Source: Patiria pectinifera | Taxonomy: Eukaryota > Echinodermata > Asteroidea > Valvatida > Asterinidae | Reading direction: 5' to 3' | Assembly (NCBI GenBank): GCA_029964075.1 | Contig: CM057140.1 | Coordinates: forward strand, 14,960,643-15,024,642 | DNA length: 64,000 nt | Shown: piece after piece, positions 13,738 to 26,200 of the stretch | Position numbering within the stretch: position 1 is the first letter of the stretch | Layout of the letters: each line of letters opens with the position of its first letter | Translations under genes and position numbers: made by a program | Notes under the pieces: model-generated | What the model saw: the letters and a program-made list of their open reading frames with translations, nothing else | What the model was told of the DNA's origin: nothing | The model's database searches: none

Positions 13738-14029
13738 CGAACGTCTGATATATCCCAATTTATGCTACCCCGCACGCCAGCCAATCGGAGTCGACTTTAG
13801 AAACTGTGACATTATTTCGATCAGAAATATGGACTAAGGTGTTGATTGGTCAATTTGGATGTCATGTTTTTGTAATACAACAACGGGTTACCGAAGACCC
13901 GATATATGTAGAAGGCGCCCGCTGAATGGTCAGAAACTCGAGGTCAAGTCGCAGTCTTCAAGTTTTGCATAATCGCCGAATTTGCTCGCATATCATAAAC
14001 CCTTGCTGTGCAAGGGGATGCTCCATAGA
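13738..14029 (+). repeat. Hairpin-bearing dispersed repeat, copy 1
   Basis: It shares with 21904-22206 the ordered blocks ACGTCTGATAT, GCCAGCCAATCGGAG, CGACTTTAGAAA, TTTCGATCAGAAAT, TTGTAATACAACAACGGGTT, CGAAGACCCGATA, TTTTGCATAATCGCCGAAT and a final hairpin CCCTTGCTGTGCAAGGG (14000-14016). A second hairpin, CGGGT...ACCCG, spans 13884-13901. I see no RNA polymerase III boxes, no clear TSD and no open frame. The family is unknown to me. Confidence 0.8.
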
Positions 14030-15582
14030 CTAGGGGGAGGTTGAGTTGATGGAAGAAATATCAAATTGTTGTCCTAAGAATGGAGTTTGTTAATTTGACT
14101 TAAGTCAATTCAATTGGAAGATTATTTTGCTTACCAGAACTGCGAAGGCTTCTCTTTTTTCAAATGGTTTGAAACCCCCTAAGCCAGCATTCTGCACACG
14201 CACAGACTCGGCTAAAGTGAGAAAAGGAAAAAAGTATCATGGTCAAAATCTCGGAATAACTCGTTTGCTCGAGCGGAAAAAGCCAACACCGGATCAACAA
14301 GTTTGCTTTTCTTCTGCCATTTCTATTTGTAAAACTCCCCCGAGTTATACAAACTTAGTTTTGAATGCTTGTGTTGTGACAAGGGTTTGTTATTGACTTT
14401 GACTGCTTGGCCTTCAGGGTTTTATGAAGCAAGATGCGAAATGTGCATGAGCTCAATTTATGTAAACAAATTAAGCATTCTCAAAATATTGAGGGGAAGT
14501 TATCCTATGTCCCCACACCTTGTGATACTGGGACTTTTAGCCTATAATGCTGGTATCCTGTTCTTATTAAAAGAAGCATATTCCCTAGTTTATCCAAGCG
14601 CTTGTAGATGTAGACATTGAAAGACAAGTGGGAAACATACAGAAGGAAATACGGAGAAAGGAATTACAGACAAAGGAGAAAATAAATTAAGTTTTTGTTC
14701 AAGCCTTGAAAGATTGAAAATGGCAGAAATCAGGCACGGCCTTTCCTTAAGGCCAGGAAACAACCTATTTTTGAAACCCCAGAAAGTGAGGTCCCAAGTG
14801 CCAAAATGCAAATTGAACTCTGTTTCGGCCAATGTTTCTCACACTTCTGAGACGAGTTTCTTTTGCAGCAGCTGTAAAATGCAACCCTTCTTCATTACGC
14901 CTGATTCCAAAATTGTGTATACTTTAGTTGGACAAGTCTATCAAAAATCTGCTGAATAATCGTTTGACTTTCGAGCTCGAGTCGACTTTTCTTCACGCAT
15001 GGTAGACACAGTCACGGAAAGTCTTTACAATATCTGTAAACTCGCCAAACACTAGTCGAACCATCGAGGAAAACAAGAAAGGGTGTAGCGGGCCGACACA
15101 AAGTTTTATTCAGAGCGATTTTTGGCAAAGTCAAGGCGAAGTTTATAAGCCGATTTTACGACTGGTTGCTCTCAATCAGAAACAAGCGCGGGCTGTGGCT
15201 GGGTGCATTGTTCAATAGAGACGGCTGTTTTATCCCGGTACGAGGATGGGGAGTTCGGACCAGGTTCACGGCCGGGCCAGGGTGTACTTTTACACGGGCC
15301 GAGGTGATTCGTACTCTCGGTGGATTCACGTGGCTTTTACCCGTCTGTTGTGTTGCCTGCTTGTTTATCCCGACTGTACTGTACGGCATCGCTATGTTCG
15401 TTGGTTTGTCTGTCTCTCTGTTTGGCCCCTCGTATTTCTCATTACACTGTAAAGGACGGTTTCATACATGCAAGTAGTAAGTTTAACACCGAAGATGTCC
15501 AGCATACCAAATACATGAACAGCCTGTTCGAGAACTCTGTTGATAATGTCAGCATCGTTACGGAATTAGTTTCTCTTTTCTT

Positions 15583-15609
15583 CCCCCCCCCCTTTTTTTT
15601 GGGGGGGGG
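15583..15609. repeat. C10-T8-G9 homopolymer block
   Basis: Ten C, eight T and nine G residues run consecutively. The C and G runs are self-complementary, so this could form a hairpin. It may also be inaccurate in length because of sequencing or assembly of homopolymers. Confidence 0.8.
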
Positions 15610-18600
15610 CAAATTAACACAAACATTCACAGTTTACAGATATCCTCATATTATGCTAACATAAAGGTAAAAGCTTGGACAGAGGGTAAATAAGGTGATG
15701 AAAAACAATGTCTGCCTCCTCCAACATCTCTCACATTGAGACCCCGCCCATTAAAAAGCATACACCTATTACAATAATGAACGATCTCGTCCCCCAATCT
15801 ATTCAAAACACTGATCACATTCTCAGACATATTATACAAGATGGCACACTGCTCCACTCTCGCGTCTCACATTAAGTATAATTATTATTATCGGTCGCGT
15901 GTGTGTATATATCAGACCATGATGATAATTCCCAGACAATCGGCCAACCAAGTCGGAAATAACCAGGTTAAAAAATAAATCAAATCCACAGAGTAATCAG
16001 AGTACCAATGAATAAAACATAGTGGTTAAAAAAATCCCTGCTTCGAGTCTGAAAAACACTTGCAGTCACAGACAGAACAGATGTCAAAGCAATCAAGGCA
16101 TATCATGATAATAACGCCCCTAGGGGAAAACAAGCCCAATAATATCAATGAATGAAAAGGATTCCGACTTGAATATTGTTCCCAACTCCCAAACTAGACC
16201 CATTTACTCGATTAACACCAGTTTTACTCGGCTATTTCTCGCATGGAATGAACAAACTCCAGCCAATTCATCGGCACGATGCAGACATCTAAGAGGATGC
16301 CGCCGAGAGTCTCTACCCCAAGCCTCCCCCTTCCACCCTCCCCAGCCAGCCCCCTTCCCCCATTGTCGACCAAAGTACCCTGAACTCCGTACCGCGCGCC
16401 CGGTTCCTCATTTCACCGTGAATTCTTGCACGGGACTGTGGGGAGGAGGTCCCGTGTACCACCCTCAGCGTGCGGTCCAATGACTTCTTTACGGCTCACC
16501 TCACAGACTATCGTCCGCGTGTTCGGGAAATGTACGAGAAATGCACTTTTCCCTTTTCTTTATTCTTTTTTTTACGCCTGTTCTCACGGAGATCTTCCCC
16601 TGCTGTGCCAACCGCGGCGCTGGTTAAACTGTTTTCGTTTCCAGGCATTGAAACTCGGGATAATGAGATGTTTTTACTATACAAGTACGGCAACAGTACG
16701 GCTAGCACTTGGTCAAAACTGAAAAATAACGAGCCTGTTCTCACTTATCATACGTAGAATTTTTGTGGTCATTTTGTTTCTTAACTAAAAAAAAAAATTA
16801 AAAGCTTGCACAAACGTCTACCGTTTATCGGTAAAATGCATAATTTAGGTTGGGGAAGGGCGCCATCATCGTTTCAACCAAGTTAGCATGTCACTTTCTC
16901 TTGTGTGGTTTGAGTATTCTTCGCTGACAGAAAGCAAATTGATGATGATAAAACAAGCACGCTGATTGGATGGGAAGCTGCCTGTGGTCCCGCCAAAGAA
17001 CGTTCATTGGCTACTGCGGCAAGGGACCACGCCCACCTTGATTACTCTACACAAAACTGTCGACCTACATTTACTGTTCAATTGATTTTGTTTTCCTTCA
17101 TAAAATAATGAAATTCTCTGACGGTTTTCTCGCCTTCAGAATCATCACGTGCCTCTCATGTAACAAAACCTTGTTCCTATATTTGGCCTGAGATTAGGAT
17201 GGCGTTATTAGCCAAGCGTGAAGACGATTTAATTGCTTTCCTTGTGTCAAGTACTTCTCTTTTTGTGTAACCCTAGACGAAAAGGTAAATGTTGGGTAGT
17301 TGAGCGCAATCTACGCAATATCTCTGGGCCAATAACTGCGGGCAAATTAGCCGTATTATTAATTGGGTGTTTGTTCTAAAATGGAATGTATCTTTTAGAG
17401 AGACGCACGGGCTGATTGTAATAGCCGTAGGGTAGTTTGAAAGTCGGAATTGGGTGAGGACAAAATCGTAATTAATAAAACTGTTTGGTAAGATCTTAGA
17501 ATTTGTAACAATAGGGCCTAGGAAGCTAGGTGAGTTGCTGGTCGCGCTACGGCGGGAATTGGATGCAGATTTAACTCAGACCTGATAAAAAAATGGTTTT
17601 AATAAAAACGCCGGTTTGGAACAAATATTTGTCCGATATGATATTTGGATAAAACCGAATGAGTTGGAGGGGAAATGATTTTTCTGGACACGTGTGGGAA
17701 TTGGGTTTCAGGTCGATGAAAAATGGCAGAAAGTGACGAAATTGCAAGTTGTGGAAACAATTTCTTTCAAATTAAGTACGAAGTTTGTGGCGTGATTATG
17801 GACAATGCAACAAGCACGTTTCTTCGAATTATTTTCTACATTTAAGAAGCATATTTTATGTCGATTATATATCCGTCAGAGGAATTTATTACATTGCGAC
17901 CGTTAATTAATATTAAAAGGCTCTTTACAAAGAATACAAATGTCATCAATGAAAAAGAGCCTGAAAAATCATTCACTGATGTAAAGGGCAAAAACAAAAC
18001 ATTTTGGAAAAGGAATAGAAGGATAACGATGCGTCCATTTGTCCAATTTACGATGACGTATGGGGTCGGGGTTTATCCCAACCCCCGATGAAAACACACC
18101 ACATCCCCTCCATACGGACTCCAGAATAAGCCCCGTCCCCAGGGGAGAAACTTCAGTCTCCGTTCCTGGCCCCTTTTAACCCCCGAGTCCAAAGCCAGAG
18201 TTGCCCTGACAATAGGTCCGTCCATTTGAGGCGTTTTAAACACATTTTTATGCTGTTTAAATGTCTGTTTGCCTACCGCTTTGGCAGCGTGTTGGGGGCT
18301 CCCCAAGGCCGCCCGCCCGTAGGCTTTTGTCTCCCGCCCAGTCCGCGTTGACGGAGGGGCACAACGCGTTTAACGACAGCGGACATTGTGTCGATGTGGC
18401 GTTGAATATTTGGGCAAATTTGTGGTTTTAAGTCAAGAGAAAAAAATCAGAAGAAATCTCGACAATAAAATAAATTATAATCGAGAAAAATACTGTACAT
18501 TTATTATTTCACCCAATATTAGGGTAGGTCAGCCTATCGTTAGTCGATTAAGAAAAACAATATTGATAAAATATAACTGACATAAAAAAAAAATCGTGGA

Positions 18601-21600
18601 CCGCCTATACTTCCAGTCAGGACATGCCCATCATGCAGGAACTTTTCCGTTTACAACAGCTATTGCAGACTGCATCTGATTGTACTGTTTGTTTGTTTAA
18701 CCTACTTCACTGGCACAGTAAAGATCTTTATTGACTGTTTTGTAAACCTAAATTTTCGTTTTTGACTCTTGGTCTGACGGTTCCAGAAAACGTCTCTGGT
18801 TTTATTGGCGAACCCAGAATTTAATAAGAAGTGTCAGCAAAAGAACTGTCGAACTCGTCCCGAATATCACATTTCGTTAACCTTCGTTTTCCTTAACAAT
18901 GGAAGATAAATATTAGAGGGGTAATTAAATAGAATTTAGCGGACCGCAGCAGCGCGGAATGTCGGTAACAGCACGCCCGAAACAACGGCGTGGACTTCGG
19001 TCCATTCTGGGGTAGTCATCGGGGTGAGGGCTCCCTGTCAAAAGTGGGTTTCGTGCTTTCATACAACTAGGCTAAGCGTTACTCACGTCGCCAACTTTTC
19101 CTTTCTTGTCCTCGCACTTGGCAATCAAACCCACAAATACTCCGTTATCCACGGCCTAGTTTCCTAATCTAAAACTAGGTCTCCGCTTTTCTTGTTTTCA
19201 TTTTTTTGTCCGCATGACAAGGATTTCTAATGTTTTATTCCTGTCAAAAGTCTCGCCTAACGGTCTGGCTTAGCGACTCCGAACTGTTGACTGACAAAAG
19301 AGGAGTCGGGATTTCTCCCCCTAACTTTCCCCCCGCGGGAGTATTGTGGTTGCGGAGCTCCCTGTCCCATCCAATGGGGAGATCGGTGCTCGAGCACGGT
19401 AGGACGAGACTCGCCAATTCACGGTCCCGTCCACGGCACCTGGGCAAATATATCCGACTCAATTCAGACCGAGTATGATCGACAGCTGGTGTGATCAAAA
19501 GACTGGCCCACATTTTTGACTGTTTTCAATTTTTTTCAAAACCTTATTTGCGATGTTTTGCAAATAAGGATGACACAGTTTTCATTCGGGAGGGATTTAC
19601 TGAGGCCCCATATTTTTCACTCAGGCAGGCCAAATAGTACAGTTCAGCTGTTTGAAAATGTATGCAAAAGAATATAAACATCATACAAAATAATTGTAAA
19701 CTACATTTTCTCAAATCCATAATAAATGCATAACTATTCAATGGGAATTAATATCCAGGTGGTATAACTTATTACTGTTTTGTACCCTTTACCAAATTGT
19801 AAAGTCAGTGCTACCTTGGTCTTGAGACATGGGTGCTGTGACTCCCACATGAAGTCACAAAGGGCAAGGTTTTGGAGGGAGTTGTAAGGATTCTCGAAAG
19901 GCAGGGTAACTTGTCCGATTACCTTAAGGCTTCCCTGTACGGACTCCAATAGAGAGCTTGCACAGAGCGCCCTCGCTGTGGTCATGTCTTTATTCCTCTG
20001 TGATTATGCATGAGTTGACACTGTACTTTCATTGTCAATGAAATTAATAATAAACTGTCCACAGAGAGTCCGTCCACTTGTGTGTGACATCGACATAATA
20101 AACCCCGTGTGGCGTATATACTTGGGGTGGATAAAAACTTGGAAATTATTGAGAAATTATAGATGTATGAGATGGAGTCAGGTCAGGGAATGATGAGGAC
20201 CTGCCCCGTCCGTCAGCCACCATGACCCTGGTCCACCTTGCCCCTGCCACCTGCTCCAAATCACCCCGGTGACAGACAAGAATGGTCCGCTACCCCCCCC
20301 CCCCCAACAATCCCCTTTTACAATTGTGACTATTATCATCTTCAAAACTTCAAGAGCAATTTTGTTTTTCATCACGGAGTCTCAGTGTGCTGTATACGTC
20401 TGCGTGTGCTCAGTACTCGAGAGGTATTGTCCACATAAGGACTTGGGTAAATGCTGGCAATTCAAGCAACACTTCAGATTTGGCAAAAGAGAACCGGGAA
20501 AAAAAGAGGCTGGAGACAAGAGATGCCTGAGGATAGTCAGGGGGCAAAAGGGAGAAACAAGATCGTGTTAAAGCAATCATAAAATATTTACTTGCCCCGC
20601 CCAGGTTATTAGAAAGCGACTGTTTAACTTGCCCTTTTTTCCTCACTTCTTCATGGGGCCAGAGCTGGGTTTGAAGGGCGGTGGAGCAAGGGTGTTGTTC
20701 CTGTAAGGCAAGGAGTGGAATAGCAATAGGGTAAGAACGAGACCACTCAAAAGAAAAGACAGCCCATTGAAACCACTGGCCCCGCTCCATACGTGCTGAG
20801 TGAATGAGAATCCCACTGCTGTCACTTCTTTTTGGTATCAAGGGGATTGGTGGACTGTTGGGCCAACTGATGAACAACGCGTGCACAAGTGGCCAAACCT
20901 CCCCTACTATACCCCAAGCCCGCGCTGCCAACCCCCCGTGTCAGCCCCGTAGTGCGTTGAGTACTACCGCGCTTGGGTTTTCCTTTTTTCACGGTCTTTT
21001 TAAGGTCTTGTTTGCCTTGCGATGCAGTCAGAGTACATTCGACCCGGCGCGCTGGCACGGAGGGCCGGGGCTGCTCGGCCGTGTGGCCCGCTAGCGCCCT
21101 TTGGGGTGACTTTCTGAAGGGGCTCCTTTTGTTCGCCTCGAGGGGTTGAGGTATTAAGGCAAATAGACACTACTTGGTGTGTTAACCCCTGCGTGATTAG
21201 CAGTTTAATGTAGGATGTCAGTCGATGTCTTAATCGGTAGGGGATGGTTGCTAAAAAAATGTGGGGGTTGGAAGAGGAGGGCGGGGCATGTTGGCCTGAA
21301 AGGGGGGGGGGACTAATGCAGGGCCGGAGTCATATGTAATTTTGGCTCCCATGGTTGGTCTCTGATTGGTCTCTTTTACCTTATATGGACTCTAACCCGC
21401 ACACGTGATCTAAGTAGGCATGCGCAGTACAACCGATGAGTCTGTATTTCATCGAGGCCAAATTTCACACTATACAACGGCTGAAAGTAATATCGTAGAG
21501 GGACATTGAAAGATTGTTCATCTTTGTTGACAATACAGGTTGTCATAATGCACTGATGCACATCTTCAAAGGTATTTCGACTTATTATTTCGACTTATTA

Positions 21601-21903
21601 TTACTCGATTATTTCCACAACATTGCTCTCATTAAAGGTTTCTAACCCCATACTATTTCCAGTCAAGCGAATAATCGCTGATTTCGTCGATCACAGGTTA
21701 ATAAGAATATACCAGATTAGCCTTTACAAGATGCACAAAATAAAGTTAACAAGGGGAAACTATTTCCAAAAACAGCCAAGGTTTGTCCAAGGCTCCCTGT
21801 AAAAAAAAAAATCGATGGCAATTTTCTGTTCTTAAGGCTATGATTGCCTTGTGCCCTTGTCTGAGTATCACTATCTACCATTACGAAGCCCTCTCCGTAT
21901 AAC

Positions 21904-22206
21904 CAACGTCTGATATGACATATTGTGAGCAATGCATTTTTTATGCAACCCCGCGCGCCAGCCAATCGGAGGCGACTTTAGAAATTGTGACGTCATTTCG
22001 ATCAGAAATGTTGATTAAGCTGTTGATTTTTCAATTTTGATACCATTTTTTTTGTAATACAACAACGGGTTCCCGAAGACCCGATAGAAAGCGCTCGCTT
22101 AATGGTCAGAATGTGTCTAGGTAAAGTCGCTGCCTTGTTTTGCATAATAGCGCCGAATCTGCACCATGCCATAGACCCTTACTGTGTAAGGGGATTATTC
22201 CATATA
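21904..22206 (+). repeat. Hairpin-bearing dispersed repeat, copy 2
   Basis: Second copy of the 13738-14029 repeat, same orientation, about 8.2 kb away and diverged by many substitutions and small indels. Both hairpins persist: CGGGT...ACCCG at 22066-22083 and CCCTTACTGTGTAAGGG at 22186-22202. The terminal stem differs from copy 1 by a paired G-C to A-T change. Confidence 0.8.
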
Positions 22207-22739
22207 ATGATTGCCTGGGTTTTACGCAGTTTCCACCCAAAAGAAAGTCAAGCCAACTTTCTATCAGTTGTCAATGTTTTGCGAAATTAACTGAAATTAA
22301 TAATGATGCTTAACTATTCTTCGCAATTCAGATGTAAACCCATCACTTAACAAGTTGACCTCCTGCACCTATATCCAGTCCACACTCCACAACACACATC
22401 AAGTAATCCATTTTGGAAAAAAAAATATATCAAAATTTGTATTTCTTGCTCGACATCAAATAACCAAAAACATTTAAATAGTTTTTTCAAGTCCTAATTG
22501 AGATCCAAGGATATGGAGTTATCATGATGAACTCGGAAAGTGATTTGTGCACGACTGAGGATTTTGACCGCAAAGTAAAATGAATACATTAGGCCTATAG
22601 ACTCCAACTTTACTTCAAATAATTATAACCATAATACAAGGAGTATTTTACGCAACTCGCTGCTTTATACAAGTCACTCGCCAGCGCAATACACGCATAA
22701 TATACACAACACTTTCAGTCATTACAAAATTTCGCCAAA

Positions 22740-23209
22740 GTGGTGGGGCCAATCAGCGAGCGTTCTTACGAGTCCACGTTGTGTCGTCTGCTCAACCCTC
22801 AAAGGGTTTGTGTAACAAAGTGGGAGGAGTGTTGTTGGGGTTTTGTTCGTCACCCCGGGGCGCCCTGTACACGGTGAGTTTTTTCACTGGCGGGTTTTTT
22901 TTACACCGCAAAAAAGCTCCCTCTAACCATTTGCCTCATTATAAGCTGCATTGCCCCGAGGCAAAAGACGGTTCAACGGCAAGCTAGACGCTAGAGGGTT
23001 CAGAGAGGCAAAAGCACCGGAGGGGAATTGGATCTCCGCGGCCACTAGCGTGATTCGCTCGTCACACACCGGGAGCAGAGACGCACTACACCCAGCGGCC
23101 GCGTTCCGCTACTGCCCTGCCCGCCGGCGAGGATTATCCCCAGGCCTGCTCAACTATTATTCATTGTTCCGGGAGCTCGAAGTAGAAAAAAAATTGACTG
23201 ATTATCAAA
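22740..23209 (+). promoter_or_regulatory. Probable NR2E1 promoter and 5' UTR
   Basis: A CCAAT box (22749-22753) is followed by a TATA-like ATTATAAG (22938-22945), then a GC-rich stretch that runs to the NR2E1 start codon. The elements are spaced as in a simple RNA polymerase II promoter with a 5' UTR of about 240 bases, but the start site is not proven. Confidence 0.45.
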
Positions 23210-26200
23210 ATGAGCGGCAAAGTTGGATCAACGTCAAGTAAGTATAACAATAGCTTACTGAAATTCTAGTAACAGTATAGAGACAGGATATCTTTTACAG
23301 ATTTGGTTGTGATCATTTCTAATATAACTGTAGTCTGTGCATACGAGAGTTAAGCTACTTATTGCATTTCTATATTTAATTAAAAATAATTGCGAGTTTG
23401 TCTCTGTATTCAGGTCTTGCCAGTGTTGAAAAGTGCACGTTTTTATTGGTTTTGGTTCATTCCTAAAACGTTTGGGCTTTATCTCATGTCCAAACTCGTG
23501 CAACTAGTTTTAGCGAAATGTATACCTAAAATATATAGAAAAGACGAGAGTTTTGGCCTATATCTCCAACACGTGTTAACCTTGAATATTCAATCAATAC
23601 ACTTTTGATTTGCAGTAACATTGTACAACTTTTCATATTGATTACAACTATGGTATAAGAATGATATTTTTCATAATGATGTGTTCTAAGAATCAAATTA
23701 AAACCTCCACCAGCCACTGACATCTGCATGCACTCCGTGGTGCAGAGATCTGATAATCTCACGACTCGAAAGAAGGCTACACGTCTCATAAGATCATACC
23801 CCATATCTCCAACCAATCAATAAACTACTGCACCAATCCTCAGCCAATTAACACCTATAATTCCTAACGGTACACTGTCGATTAGAGCGATTAGATTATT
23901 ATAGGATTAGACGCAACTCGTCTGGGTCTTGACAGACACAACAAGGGATCATCCATCTCGCCCCTCCTCTTTCGAGCTGAGACGATTATGTACAAAGGAA
24001 ATTGAATATCAGCTCAGAAAGAAAATCCATAAGTCTAAATCCCCGACAAAACACCATCTTAGAAAGACAGGCATTCGAAACGTGAGGTTCCCGTAAGAAG
24101 TTTTTTGTTGAGTTTTCAAATCATTTCGGAAACAACTTTAGATATTTACTCTAGTAATTAATAAATGGAAAAGATTAATACAACACTGTGTGGTCATTAA
24201 AGTTCCGCACGTGTGGTGTATTCAATTTAAACAAGTGATATGGTCCTTTTTTTCAATGAAACTATTATTCCAGCGGAATAATTCCGAACTACGTTAAAAC
24301 ACCACCGATAATGATGTGCAGGGTGAGTAACCAAAAAGCGAAACCCATATGGCAGGACCAATTTTTGAATGAAATTTTGCCTGTTGCCCAAATAATGAGC
24401 TATCTTGTGTTACAAGAATCATTAAATCACTCATGTACTTTCCAAGTTACAGAATTTTGAACACAAACACCGTTTTAAAGTTATGTCCACGGATCACAAA
24501 AACGTAAGTGTTCTTTTATAGCAAAACTGAAACAATCACATGCATCCCTATGAGCATTTGTTTCTCGATCTGCTGAAAGAACACTTACTTTTTTTGGCGA
24601 TCAGTGGACAGAACTTTAAAACGGTGTTTGTATTTACAATTCCGTAACTTAAAAAGTACAAGTGATTTGAATGATTCTTGTACTTAAAGAAAGCTTATGA
24701 ATTGGGCTTTCAGATCCTAGATTTTGAAAGCGCTACATGCAAAACTTCATTCAAAAATTGGTCCTGACATTTGGGTTTCGTTTTTTTTGTTTTACTCACC
24801 CTTTACACGAAAAGCTCTTTTGGGAAATAACCGAATTGTATATGAGCTTAAAGAATCCTAACACTGAGCAACATGTCAATGTATTGATGAGTTATTTTAA
24901 GACGGTGTAACACGTCTCAGGATATGGATAGCAGCATACACAGCGGGCGTGATTTTTCTGCTGATGAGGGGATTATTGGGAGCCAGAGATCGTTAAGTCA
25001 GGACTAGTCAACCAATTTCTTAATTTGGGAGGACAATATAAGGATAAGACAAGTCAATATCGGACAGGGGTGGAGGATGAGAATGAAAGAACATCGATTG
25101 AGATGGGGGAGAGGCGGACTGAAGGAAAAAGATATCAATGAATACAATAATAACAATCAAGGAATGACATGAGAATTGTTGACGTTTTATAGTTGATTGG
25201 AATAGAGTGTAATATCCTGATGGGGAAAAGAGAGGCACTAGCAGTACAAATCCAAACAAAATGGTTGTCTGGGAGAATTTAATGTCAATTTAAATTCCCT
25301 TACTGTTAACAAAAGTGGGCAATATTACAGGCATGCATGTAATACACATTTCAAATTCTGGTTATACTACCCATTAGCCACCACGAAACAGACCGTAATC
25401 CGAACGGATTGAAGGATATTTAAATCTGAAATCTCTCACAAGAAATTTTTTTTATCCATGTAAAATTTTCCACCAAGATTCTTAGTCGGTCTTCCTTTGT
25501 AGTAACAACATATTAATATTTACGCTACGATGAATCTGATGACTATTATTGCGTTACTGAAATAATTAAGTGAAACAGTTTATGGAATATAATAGCCAGA
25601 AAGCCAATCTCAATCGTACCGTATAATTGACAGCATATTAGCTTACAATGACATTATAATGAAGAAGACAATTATGCTTTGTCTTCGAATTCTAAAAGTG
25701 GCGGATGTCAGGGTACTGGTGCGTCAATGAAACATTTTTAATTAACGGCACGATATTGATATCATCCTCAAATGATAATGACAAATAATTACAGCATTTG
25801 GAATATTATCACAGCAATAAACAAAATGGATATCTTTGTTTTATAATTCTTACCAATTGCAGTTAAGTTGTGATTGTAATTTAAAAAAAATAATTTCTTT
25901 AGATTAATTGTATATTGGTGTTCATACACGCCAAACTACGAACATATGAGTTGGACTGTGATGAACGATTCCTCTGAATATTTTTTTTTCTATTTCTTTT
26001 TGAAATTGAAGCCTCCATATTTTTGTTTACTGAAAATCGGAATAAAGAACATCGATACTAGAATTATCTGCTCCCCTTCCTAAAAATAAATGACCCCATG
26101 GCGTCATGCCTCACCGCCTTGACCCTACATAGAGGTGTAGCACCAATCTCAGCTCTCCCTTACCACATGCCATCCTCCTTCATCATCATGACCTCTAGGA

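Larger units (their letters stand above)
13660..22740. other. Intergenic region upstream of NR2E1, no gene recognised
   Basis: Open frames up to 173 aa occur (for example minus 20931-20410 and plus 15166-15477), but they lack family motifs, splice context or codon patterns that convince me. GC- and CpG-rich patches lie near 15.1-15.4, 16.3-16.6, 18.1-18.4, 18.9-19.5 and 20.9-21.1 kb. In a gene desert next to a developmental nuclear receptor these could be regulatory or unannotated promoter regions. A two-copy repeat (13738-14029 and 21904-22206) and a C/T/G homopolymer block (15583-15609) are listed separately. Confidence 0.45.

Noticed and set aside
15166-15477. Open frames in the 15.1-15.7 kb CpG-rich patch
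   Set aside because: Overlapping frames are open equally and none shows family motifs; the patch ends in homopolymers.
20410-20931. 173-codon minus-strand open frame
   Set aside because: No recognisable domain, no splice context, and a compositionally uneven translation; likely chance in a GC-richer patch.
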